From the NCBI GenBank assembly GCA_964460185.1, contig CAYWTM010000079.1, positions 1 to 15,750 of the forward strand: DNA of 15,750 nt, given 5' to 3'. The translations under genes were made by a program, and so were the position numbers. Numbering within the stretch: position 1 is the stretch's first letter; each line of letters opens with the position of its first letter. The notes beneath the pieces were generated by a model. That model ran no database searches. It was given only the letters and a program-made list of their open reading frames with translations, and was not told the origin of the DNA. Origin of the DNA: JAVJPJ01 sp040217295 (lineage in GTDB: Bacteria > Pseudomonadota > Alphaproteobacteria > Rhodobacterales > Rhodobacteraceae). Below, piece after piece: positions 7,005 through 14,349 of this stretch.

Positions 7005-7490
7005 TCAGCCGCGGACCCATCCGTTCTGGGCCAGGCAGCGCCCGCCATAGATCTGGCGCTGGCCGCGCTGGGTCTGGACCAGGCGCAGGCAGTTGGACGG
7101 CAGCAGGTTGGGACGCGCCACGCTGTTTTGCATGCAGCGCCGGACATAGCCGCGGTAGCGCTGACCATGATCACTGCCTTCGATGTAGCACCGCGCGGGC
7201 GCCACAAGGTGCTGGGGGCGCGGCCGATGGCCGTACCCGTTCTGGTTGCCATTGTGCGGGCGGTTGTTGGAATAGGCCGGGGGCGGGTTGCGGTGAACCT
7301 GCGCATTGCGGTTGTCGCGGCCGTTTTCGATCACGCGACTGATGGCGTACAACGCCAGCAACCCGCCAAGGATGCGCGCGGCATCATCGCCGTCGGCGCG
7401 CGCGGCGGTGGTTGTGGCCCCCATCGTCCCGATGGCGATGGCGAGGCTGGCCACAAGGGCGGTGGCCGGAATGCGGATGGATCTGAACAT
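7005..7490 (-). CDS. Exported protein of unknown function with four-cysteine C-terminal domain
   Basis: The protein has 161 residues. The start at 7490 (MFRSIRIPATALVASLAIAI) is supported by AAAGGAG 8-9 nt upstream and gives a clear Sec signal peptide with probable cleavage near residue 32 (ARA-DG). A short hydrophobic stretch (about 38-53, ARILGGLLALYAISRV) follows. Next come a low-complexity Asn/Pro/His/Arg-rich linker (about 58-98) and a basic C-terminal domain with cysteines at 101, 119, 134 and 152, which could form two disulfides. It should act in the periplasm, possibly tethered by the second hydrophobic stretch. I do not recognise a named family. It is transcribed divergently from the 7703-8666 pair and followed by its own terminator. 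Confidence 0.8.
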   Translation of the reverse strand: MFRSIRIPATALVASLAIAIGTMGATTTAARADGDDAARILGGLLALYAISRVIENGRDNRNAQVHRNPPPAYSNNRPHNGNQNGYGHRPRPQHLVAPARCYIEGSDHGQRYRGYVRRCMQNSVARPNLLPSNCLRLVQTQRGQRQIYGGRCLAQNGWVRG

Positions 7491-7589
7491 GAGCGAGTCT
7501 CCTTTAGAGCGATACGTCGAACGGCACGTCGGTGCTGCAATGACACCACCGTCCGCCCGACTGCCCCTGCCGCTCAATATCGGCGCGGT

Positions 7590-7637
7590 GTTATTGAATA
7601 ACGGGGGGCTTGCACGGAGCGTGACATTGAATGACAC
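7590..7637. promoter_or_regulatory. Two palindromes with a shared ATTGAAT core in a divergent intergenic region
   Basis: The 212-bp gap between the divergent genes starting at 7490 and 7703 contains GTTATT-G-AATAAC (7590-7602, perfect). It also contains GTGaCATT-G-AATGaCAC (7621-7637, one mismatched pair). Both are centred on ATTGAAT, with centres 33 bp apart. In GC-rich DNA such AT-rich dyads are unusual, and they could be operators for one or both genes. No clear -35/-10 pair was found. Confidence 0.4.
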
Positions 7638-7702
7638 GCAGACTTTGACGCATGTGTGGTCAAGCGACCGACTTGGGGGCCGGACACCGGGTGAAGGACA
7701 TG

Positions 7703-7993
7703 ATGAAACACTTGAGAACCACCTTGATCGCCCTGCTGGTCACCGCCGCAGCCGGCCCGCTTCACGCGGCGTGTTTTGCCGACTATCGCGCAAAGATGGA
7801 TAACCCCCTCAGACTGCATTACGGTGTGATCGAACTGCCCGATGAGGCCTGTTCGGTCGAGGCGGCGGCGCCGGTGATTGAAGATCGGCTGGCCCAGGAC
7901 GGGTGGGAATTGTTGCAGGTGGTGTCGGTCTTCGATGAGACCGGCCTCACCCCGAGGAGGGCTGATGCCGGAGACTATTTCCTCCGTTTCTGA
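7703..7993 (+). CDS. Small exported protein of unknown function (DUF4177-like hint)
   Basis: The protein has 96 residues. The signal peptide is MKHLRTTLIALLVTAAAGPLHA, with cleavage likely after A22 or A23. The mature part is about 73 residues with two cysteines (C24, C50) that could form a disulfide. The segment IEDRLAQDGWELLQVVSV (59-76) resembles the GWEL core of DUF4177-type small domains, but this is only a local likeness. Two adjacent ATGs (7700, 7703) and an in-frame GTG (7691) are possible. AAGGA at 7694-7698 gives 4-nt spacing to 7703, so that one is preferred. The gene overlaps the next one by 29 nt, and the RBS of the downstream gene lies inside it, so the two are very probably coupled and may act together. 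Confidence 0.75.
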   Translation: MKHLRTTLIALLVTAAAGPLHAACFADYRAKMDNPLRLHYGVIELPDEACSVEAAAPVIEDRLAQDGWELLQVVSVFDETGLTPRRADAGDYFLRF

Positions 7994-8666
7994 GGCGCGC
8001 ATCGCGGGGACGCGTGTGGTCCAGCTGGGTGTTCTGGCGATCGTCGCGATCCTCGTGGTGTCGGCCGTTCTCCTGTTCATGAACCTGCCCGACGCAGACG
8101 CCTTCAATGCCGCCGTGCAGGAGGTGTTCGTGCTCAACGATGTGCGCGACCCCGATGCGACCCGCATGCTGGAGGTTCTGGCGCAATCCGGCACCGCGTT
8201 TTCCAAGGTGCTGGCCAGCTACAGGGCGATCATCTTCGTGTTGATGGTGTTTGCCACCGCCTTGCTGGTGGCATGCCTGGTGTTCCTGGTGGCGATCGTG
8301 ACGCTGAACCGCCGGATGGGCGAGATCGAACGGTCCGGCATCCAGGTGTCGTCCCTGATCCTGAGCCGCGAGGAACGGGTGGTGCTGATCAACAACCTGG
8401 AATTCAAGCTGACCGACGCGGCCATGGAAACGCTGAGCGTTCTGGCCGAAGCGCGGCTGGATGACGAGGTTCTGTCCGGCGCGCAGATCGAGGCCATGGT
8501 GTCGGGGAAACATTCCTCGGAGGCCGACGAGGCGGCAGGCGCCACGCGGATCAAGCGGCTGCGCGACACGCTTGGCAATCAGATCGTGTCGGAGCTGCTG
8601 GTCAAGAACATCGCGCGCAAAGGGTATGTCCTGGCCATCGACAAGGACGTCATCAAGATGCTGTGA
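7965..8666 (+). CDS. Two-TM membrane protein with C-terminal OmpR-like winged-helix domain
   Basis: The protein has 233 residues. The start at 7965 (MPETISSVSEAR) has GAGGAGG (7954-7960) 4 nt upstream; the longer frame to 7878 has no such support. Membrane helices lie at about 18-41 and 88-114, with a roughly 46-residue loop between them. With both ends in the cytoplasm, that loop would be periplasmic. After a linker (RRMGEIERSG), residues about 145-230 look like the OmpR/PhoB C-terminal DNA-binding fold: LTDAAMETLSVLAEA (helix 1), LSGAQIEAMVSG (helix 2), TRIKRLRDTLG (recognition helix) and KNIARKGYVLAID (the wing GYxL hairpin). This suggests a membrane-bound transcription regulator sensing through the periplasmic loop or its small exported neighbour. 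ToxR/CadC types carry this domain at the N-terminus, so the order here is reversed. The winged-helix call is from pattern only. Confidence 0.8.
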   Translation: MPETISSVSEARIAGTRVVQLGVLAIVAILVVSAVLLFMNLPDADAFNAAVQEVFVLNDVRDPDATRMLEVLAQSGTAFSKVLASYRAIIFVLMVFATALLVACLVFLVAIVTLNRRMGEIERSGIQVSSLILSREERVVLINNLEFKLTDAAMETLSVLAEARLDDEVLSGAQIEAMVSGKHSSEADEAAGATRIKRLRDTLGNQIVSELLVKNIARKGYVLAIDKDVIKML

Positions 8667-8697
8667 CACGAGCGACGCGGGGGCCCGGACGAAAAAA

Positions 8698-8717
8698 CGC
8701 GGCCCCGAAAGGCCGCG
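8698..8717. terminator. Bidirectional intrinsic terminator
   Basis: CGCGGCC (8698-8704) pairs with GGCCGCG (8711-8717) around a CCGAAA loop. On the minus strand the stem is followed by six T (complement of 8692-8697), and on the plus strand by GTTTA. It lies between the convergent genes ending at 8666 (+) and 8745 (-). Confidence 0.75.
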
Positions 8718-8744
8718 GTTTACGATTTCGGGATCGGTGGCGCC

Positions 8745-9044
8745 TCAGCAGTAGGGCGCGCCACGGCCATAGCCGCCCGCATCGGTGATGTTTCCGTTGT
8801 CGGCATCGGTGCGGCCCGTGTAGATGCCACCGCCGCCACGACCGCAGTTGCCCCGGTCGGTCCAGCTTCCGTTGTCGATATCGGTGGACTGCGCCTGTGC
8901 CTGACCACCGCTCAGGGCCGCCGCGGCACCCGCTGCGCCACCAACCGCGACCATGCCCAGGAAGCCCCGGCGGCCGGCGTTGTGTTCGGTCTTGATATCG
9001 GTATCCGCCAAGGTCTTGGGCGTTTTCTTGTCTTCGCTGGACAT
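8745..9044 (-). CDS. Small Tat-signal protein with duplicated TDxDNG...GRG repeat
   Basis: The protein has 99 residues. An unusually long hydrophilic N-region (1-24) precedes a twin-arginine signal, GRRGFLGMVAVGGAAGAAAAL (24-44), with probable cleavage near AQA-QS (about 51). The mature part is only about 48 residues and consists mostly of two 17-residue repeats, TDIDNGSWTDRGNCGRG (54-70) and TDADNGNITDAGGYGRG (79-95), 11 of 17 identical. It ends in APYC. Two cysteines (C67, C99) are present. The DxDNG pattern could bind a metal. The small exported repeat also looks like a substrate of a modifying enzyme. GGAGGAA lies 9 nt before the ATG. It is divergent from the JmjC oxygenase across 173 bp. 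I do not recognise a named family. Confidence 0.82.
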   Translation of the reverse strand: MSSEDKKTPKTLADTDIKTEHNAGRRGFLGMVAVGGAAGAAAALSGGQAQAQSTDIDNGSWTDRGNCGRGGGGIYTGRTDADNGNITDAGGYGRGAPYC

Positions 9045-9217
9045 GGCGTAAATTCCTCCAACCTATGTCAATCTACAGTCCCCGGGCGGACCTTAATCGC
9101 AAGGGCGCCGCACGGTCAACGACAGGCCCGGGATATTTCGAAGATGACATTGATCCTGCGGCTGTTGCGTGTTCCTACTGTGCCCCAATCCACACGGTTT
9201 TCAGCAGATGAGCCCCC

Positions 9218-10402
9218 ATGACCCAGAATTACAGCTTTGACTGGACGATTGCACCGACGGCACCCGAGACGTTCTTCAACGAGTATTTCGAGCAAAAGCC
9301 GTTCGTCATCCGCCGTGGAGACCCCGACTACTATCGCGGGTTGTTGTCTTTTGCGGATATCGACCGGGTCGTGTCGACACTGGGCTTGTCGGTTCCCGAG
9401 GTTACCGTGACGCGGGCCGATGGCAACATCACCAGCGCCGACTACGCCTACGAGACCGGCGTGATCGACCCCGTCCGCGTCAGCCAGTTGTTTGCCGATG
9501 GCGCGACGGTCATCTTGTCGGGCCTGCATGACAGATTGCCGGAACTGGGACGGTTCTGTCGCGCGCTGGAGGCCGTGATGTCGAGCCGCGTGCAGACGAA
9601 CATCTACATGACGCCGGCAAATTCGCAGGGGTTCCGCGCGCATTACGACAACCATGACGTGATCGTGTTGCAGGTCGAAGGCACCAAGGAATGGCGGATC
9701 TACGACACCCCGGTCGAGCTGCCGCTGCAAAGCCAGGGGTTCGATCCCCACAGCGTCGACGTGGGGGCGGAAACCGACCGCTTTTTGCTGGAGCCGGGCG
9801 ACATGGTCTATATCCCGCGCGGCGTGGCCCATGATGCGGTCGCGACCGATCAGACATCGCTGCATGTCACCACCGGGCTGATGCTGAGATCCTGGGCCGA
9901 TCTGCTGGTGGAGGCCGTGACCATCATGGCGCACCGCGAGCCCGGTATGCGCCGGGCCCTGCCGCCGGGGTTTGCCAATGCGGGCTTTGACGCGGGCGCC
10001 CATCAGGCCGATTTCGAGGCGATGCTGGGCACAATCGCGCGCGAGGCGCCGCTGGGCAAGCTGCTGGAGAGCTTCAAGCAGGATTTCCTGACCGGGCGGG
10101 TGCCACGCGTGGAAGGGCAGATGGCCGAAATGGGCAAGCTGGACGGATTGAGCATCGACAGCCGCGTGGGCGCCCGGCCGCATCTGATCTATGACATCAC
10201 GCATTTCGAGGAAGACGACAGCGTGCGGATGGTGTGCTACGGGGCCGAGATCGTGTTGCCCGATTTCGCGAAGGAGCCGCTGGAATACGCGGTCAGCCAC
10301 GGGGATTTCACGGTGTCCGAGATGCCGGGCGAACTGGATGATGCGGGCAAGCTGGTGCTGGTGCGGCGGCTGGTGCGCGAGGGATTGATGGTGGTGCACT
10401 GA
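9218..10402 (+). CDS. JmjC/cupin-4 family 2-oxoglutarate-dependent oxygenase (ROX-like)
   Basis: The protein has 394 residues. The fold and size fit the Fe(II)/2-oxoglutarate JmjC-type protein hydroxylases related to bacterial ribosomal oxygenase YcfD/RoxA and to NO66/MINA. The iron ligands are visible as FRAHYDNHD (H142 and D144) and IPRGVAHDA (H205). GTKEWRIY (155-162) provides a basic residue (K157) after the first ligand pair, as usual in the double-stranded beta helix. The C-terminal part (about 320-393) ends in DAGKLVLVRRLVREGLMVV, a small winged-helix-like domain seen in this family. It is predicted to be cytoplasmic because no signal is present. YcfD hydroxylates an arginine of ribosomal protein L16, but the target here is unknown. 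The divergent Tat-repeat gene is a candidate. The ATG at 9218 has no strong RBS but fits the family N-terminus. Confidence 0.88.
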   Translation: MTQNYSFDWTIAPTAPETFFNEYFEQKPFVIRRGDPDYYRGLLSFADIDRVVSTLGLSVPEVTVTRADGNITSADYAYETGVIDPVRVSQLFADGATVILSGLHDRLPELGRFCRALEAVMSSRVQTNIYMTPANSQGFRAHYDNHDVIVLQVEGTKEWRIYDTPVELPLQSQGFDPHSVDVGAETDRFLLEPGDMVYIPRGVAHDAVATDQTSLHVTTGLMLRSWADLLVEAVTIMAHREPGMRRALPPGFANAGFDAGAHQADFEAMLGTIAREAPLGKLLESFKQDFLTGRVPRVEGQMAEMGKLDGLSIDSRVGARPHLIYDITHFEEDDSVRMVCYGAEIVLPDFAKEPLEYAVSHGDFTVSEMPGELDDAGKLVLVRRLVREGLMVVH

Positions 10403-10417
10403 CCGCACCCGGGATTG

Positions 10418-10570
10418 CGCCGCCTTCGGCGTCGCCCGGTGGCGATTTTCGCGTGGCGAAAATCGCGGGCGCGCGGGGCGGATGCGTCGGGGATCGCGGC
10501 ACGCGTGGGACAGGGGGCTCTGCCCCCGCCCGTTCCGGGCTCCCCCGCCATATTTTCCGGATAAAGATGG
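10418..10570. repeat. Hairpin-rich intergenic repeat element between convergent genes
   Basis: The 174-bp gap between convergent genes (10403-10576) contains three hairpins. They are CGCCG-CCTT-CGGCG (10418-10431), a perfect 11-bp stem GCGATTTTCGC/GCGAAAATCGC with a 3-nt loop (10442-10466), and GGGGGC-TCT-GCCCCC (10513-10527). A CCCCCGCCATATTTTCC segment and GATAAAGATG follow to about 10570. From memory, similar hairpin plus ATATTT plus AAGATG strings recur after genes in Rhodobacteraceae, so this is probably a dispersed REP-like or 3'-end element. That recurrence cannot be checked inside this window. It may also end transcription of one or both flanking genes. Confidence 0.55.
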
Positions 10571-10576
10571 GGTCTG

Positions 10577-11812
10577 TCAGTCCGGGCGCGTTTCGCCCTT
10601 ACCGGGGGCAAGCCCATAGCGTTGGGCCACGCGCCAGACATGGGTGGGCACCATGTTCTTGACCCGTGCCGGATGCGCGCGGCGCAGGTGCAAGATGGTT
10701 TCGATCGCCTTCATCTCGACGCGGGCGCGGGCGAACTCGAGGCCGCGCGGCCCGATGCGGGGTTGCAGGAAGGCCACGATGGGGCGCGCCCAGTCGGGCA
10801 TGGAGCGCAAGGGCAGGCCGCCCGCCGCGCGTTCGGTGTTGGCAAGGAAGCCTTTGACCGCGCTGTCGCGCTTGCCCTTGTCGGTGAGGGGCCGCTGCTG
10901 CAGGTTGTCGGCGATCGAGGCCAGCATTTCGGCCCCGCGCGCATTGCGGGCGATGACCCATTGATCGCCGTCGCCGCCCATGTAGCCCACAGTGATGTCG
11001 GCCAGACGGTTGGTGTAATCCACGCAGGTCTTGCAGGTCATCGGAAAGAAATCGGCCGGCAGTTTCGAGATCGGCAATTTCAGGAACGGCACCGTGCGGG
11101 TGGGCCGGCCATCGTCGTAGCGCAACTCGACCCGGTAGTCGGCGCGGAACTCCAGGTAGGAAATCGTCCGGGGCCGGTCATCGAGCAGCGCCAGGAAGTC
11201 GTGGAACCGGTCCGTGGTGGTATTGTCCGAACACGGCGTGCCGATGACGTAGAGGCGGTCGAGACCCAGGTCCGCCTCGATCGCGCGCAGGGCATAGACC
11301 TGGCACGGAATGCCGATCATGGCGATGCGCCTGTGGCCTGCGGCGGCGGCGGCCTCGACCGCGGCGAGGGTGGGGCCGAACCCCATGCGCATGCCCCGGC
11401 ATTCGGCCATGGCGTCGGGGTCGGTCACGATCACCGGGACGGGGCGCCAGCGGTCGTCGGGATGCGCCTTGACGGTGACGACGGCATCGACGGCACCCCG
11501 CCGCAGAAGGGTGGCGGCCAACGCGGTGGTGATGCCCGTCCATTGCGCGCCCGGCGCGGGCGGGTCGAGCCGCGCGCGGATCATCGACCGGGTGACGCCA
11601 AAGAACATCTCTTCGCCCTGGTCGGGATCGGCCACGCGGCCATGCACGCGCCGTTCGGCGGCCTCGTAATCGGGTTGGATGAACTGGCAAGCCTTGCCGC
11701 AGGCGCGCCCGTCACCCATGCGCGAGACCCCGCAATCGGTGCACAGACCCGGGCGCGCGGCCCCGCCGATAACGGGGACGGCAAGGCCGGGTGTGGGGAT
11801 GTCCTTGGGCAT
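10577..11812 (-). CDS. FrhB/HCAR-family iron-sulfur flavoprotein (F420 hydrogenase/dehydrogenase beta-subunit family)
   Basis: The protein has 411 residues. The family uses FAD and [4Fe-4S] clusters and includes FrhB of F420-reducing hydrogenase, plant 7-hydroxymethyl chlorophyll a reductase and BciB divinyl reductases. Seen here are an N-terminal cysteine set (C24, C27, C38, C42), MIGIPCQVYALR (165-176, C170), GTPCSDN (C194) and the hallmark TCKTCVDYTNRLADITVGYMG (259-279, C260 and C263). F420 is not expected in this group, so ferredoxin is the likelier electron partner (inference). The start at 11812 (MPKDIPTPG) is chosen because homologous sequence begins soon after. An ATG at 11863 is also possible, and neither has a good RBS. 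It lies 98 bp downstream of the GcvT-type dehydrogenase on the same strand, probably in one operon. The substrate is unknown. Confidence 0.85.
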   Translation of the reverse strand: MPKDIPTPGLAVPVIGGAARPGLCTDCGVSRMGDGRACGKACQFIQPDYEAAERRVHGRVADPDQGEEMFFGVTRSMIRARLDPPAPGAQWTGITTALAATLLRRGAVDAVVTVKAHPDDRWRPVPVIVTDPDAMAECRGMRMGFGPTLAAVEAAAAAGHRRIAMIGIPCQVYALRAIEADLGLDRLYVIGTPCSDNTTTDRFHDFLALLDDRPRTISYLEFRADYRVELRYDDGRPTRTVPFLKLPISKLPADFFPMTCKTCVDYTNRLADITVGYMGGDGDQWVIARNARGAEMLASIADNLQQRPLTDKGKRDSAVKGFLANTERAAGGLPLRSMPDWARPIVAFLQPRIGPRGLEFARARVEMKAIETILHLRRAHPARVKNMVPTHVWRVAQRYGLAPGKGETRPD

Positions 11813-11910
11813 GGGCAGGTCCGTTCGGGCGATCCTGACACCATTCCCGCGCCCGCCGCGCATGTCAACTTTCGTTTACACCTTGACCCCGGGCGCGCCG
11901 CCCGCGTCCA

Positions 11911-14349
11911 TCATGCTTTCACCCGGTCCGCCTGCGGGTCGTACAGCGGGCGCAGGCTGGGGGTCGCCGCAACGCGGACGCCCGCGATCTCGATTTCGTA
12001 ACTCGAGGCGAGGACCTCTGCGGCGGTCTCACCGGGGCAGGGCACGTAGCCCATGCCGATCGCGGCCCCGAGGGTATGACCGTAATTGCCGGAGGTGACG
12101 TAGCTGACGACCTCGCCATTTCGCAAGATGGGTTCGGCGTGAAACAGAAGCGGCGCGGGATCGTGAAGCTGGAATTGCACCATGCGCGCGCGCAAGCCTT
12201 CATCCTTGCGGCGCAAGACGGCGTCGCGGCCGATGAAATCGGGTTTCGCGGTCCTTACCGCAAAGCCGAGCCCTGCTTCGAGCACGTGATCCTCGCCCGA
12301 GATGTCGTGCCCGAAATGGCGAAAGCCCTTTTCGATGCGGCAGCTGTCCATCATGTGAAGGCCGCACATCTTCAGCCCGTGATCTGCGCCTGCCTCGGCG
12401 ATCGTCTCGAAGACATGGGCGGCCTGATCGGTGCTGACATAGAGTTCCCACCCCAGTTCGCCCACATAGGTGACGCGGTGGGCGCGCGCGATGCCGTAGC
12501 CGATTTCGACCTCGCGCGCGGTGCCGAAGGGGAAGCCAGCGTTGGACCAGTCATCGGGGCTGACCGCGCGCATCAGGTCGCGGGCCCTGGGACCCATCAC
12601 GCAGATCACGGCCTCGGAGGCGGTGACGTCGGTCAGCACGGCCATGCGACCGCCCATATGCATCCGCAGCCAGTGCAGGTCGCGCATCAAGGTCGCGGCG
12701 GGCGTGACGACCAGGTAGGCGGTTTCGCTCAACCTTGTGACGGTGACATCGGCCTCGATCCCGCCATTGCGGTTGAGGAACTGGGTGTAGACGATCTTGC
12801 CCACGGGCACCGACATGTCGCCGCCTGCCACGTGGTTCAGGAATGCCTCGGCCTCGGGGCCCTCGACGCGGATCTTGCCGAAGGACGACATGTCATACAG
12901 CCCCACGGCCTGCCGGATCGCCATATGTTCGGCGCGCTGGTTGGCGAACCAGTTCTGGCCTTTCCAGTCATAGCGGTATTCGCGTTCCTGCCCGTCATTT
13001 GCAAACCAGTTGGCCCGTTCCCAGCCTGCAGTTTCGCCAAACACGGCACCACGCGATTTCAGGTGTTCGTGCAAGGCCGACCGGCGCACGCCGCGCGACG
13101 TGGCCTTTTGGCGATAGGGGTAGTGATCGGCGTAAAGCAGACCCAGCGTTTCGGAGGCGCGATCGCGCAGGTAGCGGCGGTTGCGCTGAAACGGCTGCAT
13201 GCGACGGATATCGACATCGCCGATATCAAAGGGCGGCAGGCCGGTTTCCATCCATTCCGCCAGTGCCCAGCCGGCCCCGCCGCCCGACTGGATCCCGATG
13301 GAGTTGAAGCCGGCACAGACCCAGTAGCCGTCAAGTTCGGGCGCGGGGCCAAGGTGGTAGGCGTCATCGGGCGTGAAGCTTTCGGGGCCGTTGAAAAACG
13401 TGTGGATCCCCGCATCGGCCAGGATCGGCATGCGCGCGCAAGCGGCCTCGAGGATCGGTTCGAAATGTTCGAAATCCTCGGGCAGCTGGTCAAACTCGAA
13501 ATCCTCGGGGATGGGGCCCCAGGGCTTGGACACGGGCTCGAACGCGCCGAGCAGGAACTTGCCCGCGTCTTCCTTGTAGTAGGCACATTCATCGGGAACC
13601 CGCAAAACCGGAAGCTGCGACAGGTCGGGAATGTTTTCCGTGACGATGTAGAAATGTTCGCAGGCCTGCAGCGGGACGTTGACCCCCGCCATGGCCCCGA
13701 AATCGCGCGCCCACATTCCGGCGCAGTTCACGACCGTATCGCAGGCGATGGTGCCGGTGGCGTCGCCCTGCGCCCAGGTCACGCCGGTCACGCGGCCACC
13801 ATCGTGGTTCACGCCGGTGACTTTCACGTTTTCGGCCACGATGGCCCCGCGTTGGCGCGCACCCTTGGCCATGGACAGCGCGATGTTGGCCGGATCGCCC
13901 TGCCCGTCCAGTGGCAGCCAGACGGCGGCGGTCATGTCGTCGGTGTTCACGTGGGGGTAGAGGCGGTTGACCTGTGCTGCGTCGATCTCTTCGACATCGA
14001 CACCGAAGGCGCGCGCCATGGAGGCCTGGCGCAGCACTTCCTCGCGCCGCGCCTCGGTCAGCGCCATGGTGATCGATCCACAGCGGCGGAAGCCCGTGGA
14101 GATTCCGGTTTCGGCCTCTAGCTCGCCGTAAAGCTCCTGGGAATATTTTGCCAGGCGCGTCATGTTCTTGGTCGCGCGCAACTGCGCGATCAGGCCCGCC
14201 GCGTGCCAGGTGGTGCCCGATGTCAGGCGCTTGCGTTCCAGCAACACGACGTCGGTCCAGCCCAGTTTCGTCAGGTGGTAGGCGACGGAACATCCGGCGA
14301 CCCCGCCCCCGACAATGACCACGCGGGCGGATTTGGGCAGATCGACCAT
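11911..14349 (-). CDS. GcvT-family FAD-dependent dehydrogenase (dimethylglycine/sarcosine dehydrogenase type)
   Basis: The protein has 812 residues. It is a two-part enzyme that oxidatively demethylates an N-methyl amine and hands the one-carbon unit to tetrahydrofolate. The N-terminal DAO domain (about 8-375) has the dinucleotide motif VVIVGGGVAGC (10-20) and SGTTWHAAGL (44-53), where H49 aligns by motif with the histidine that binds FAD covalently in dimethylglycine dehydrogenase. VNCAGMWA (207-214) and CAGFNSIGIQSGGGAG (345-360) are further FAD-binding segments. The GcvT part (about 470-810) shows NRNGGIEADVTVTRL (526-540), YVGELGWELYV (628-638) and RIEKGFRHFGHDI (671-683). The length is normal for the family. 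The start at 14349 has GAGGGAA 5-6 nt upstream. The exact substrate (dimethylglycine, sarcosine or another N-methyl compound) cannot be told from sequence alone. It is divergent from the molybdoenzyme gene. Confidence 0.92.
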   Translation of the reverse strand: MVDLPKSARVVIVGGGVAGCSVAYHLTKLGWTDVVLLERKRLTSGTTWHAAGLIAQLRATKNMTRLAKYSQELYGELEAETGISTGFRRCGSITMALTEARREEVLRQASMARAFGVDVEEIDAAQVNRLYPHVNTDDMTAAVWLPLDGQGDPANIALSMAKGARQRGAIVAENVKVTGVNHDGGRVTGVTWAQGDATGTIACDTVVNCAGMWARDFGAMAGVNVPLQACEHFYIVTENIPDLSQLPVLRVPDECAYYKEDAGKFLLGAFEPVSKPWGPIPEDFEFDQLPEDFEHFEPILEAACARMPILADAGIHTFFNGPESFTPDDAYHLGPAPELDGYWVCAGFNSIGIQSGGGAGWALAEWMETGLPPFDIGDVDIRRMQPFQRNRRYLRDRASETLGLLYADHYPYRQKATSRGVRRSALHEHLKSRGAVFGETAGWERANWFANDGQEREYRYDWKGQNWFANQRAEHMAIRQAVGLYDMSSFGKIRVEGPEAEAFLNHVAGGDMSVPVGKIVYTQFLNRNGGIEADVTVTRLSETAYLVVTPAATLMRDLHWLRMHMGGRMAVLTDVTASEAVICVMGPRARDLMRAVSPDDWSNAGFPFGTAREVEIGYGIARAHRVTYVGELGWELYVSTDQAAHVFETIAEAGADHGLKMCGLHMMDSCRIEKGFRHFGHDISGEDHVLEAGLGFAVRTAKPDFIGRDAVLRRKDEGLRARMVQFQLHDPAPLLFHAEPILRNGEVVSYVTSGNYGHTLGAAIGMGYVPCPGETAAEVLASSYEIEIAGVRVAATPSLRPLYDPQADRVKA

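Noticed and set aside
7878..7964. Upstream ATG for the winged-helix membrane protein
   Set aside because: The extension is a Cys/Trp/Arg-rich shadow of the overlapping exported protein gene, whereas 7965 has a strong GAGGAGG RBS.
9116..10408. Minus-strand open frame of 430 codons opposite the JmjC oxygenase
   Set aside because: Its translation is His/Arg/Gln-rich and typical of an antisense frame. The plus-strand gene has intact iron ligands.
10622..12001. Plus-strand open frame of 459 codons opposite the FrhB-like gene
   Set aside because: Antisense shadow with no recognisable domain. The cysteine motifs are on the minus strand.
12076..14121. Plus-strand open frame of 681 codons
   Set aside because: It is antisense to the GcvT-type dehydrogenase, whose motifs are unmistakable. 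Its translation is low-complexity and matches no family, as is usual for antisense frames in GC-rich DNA.
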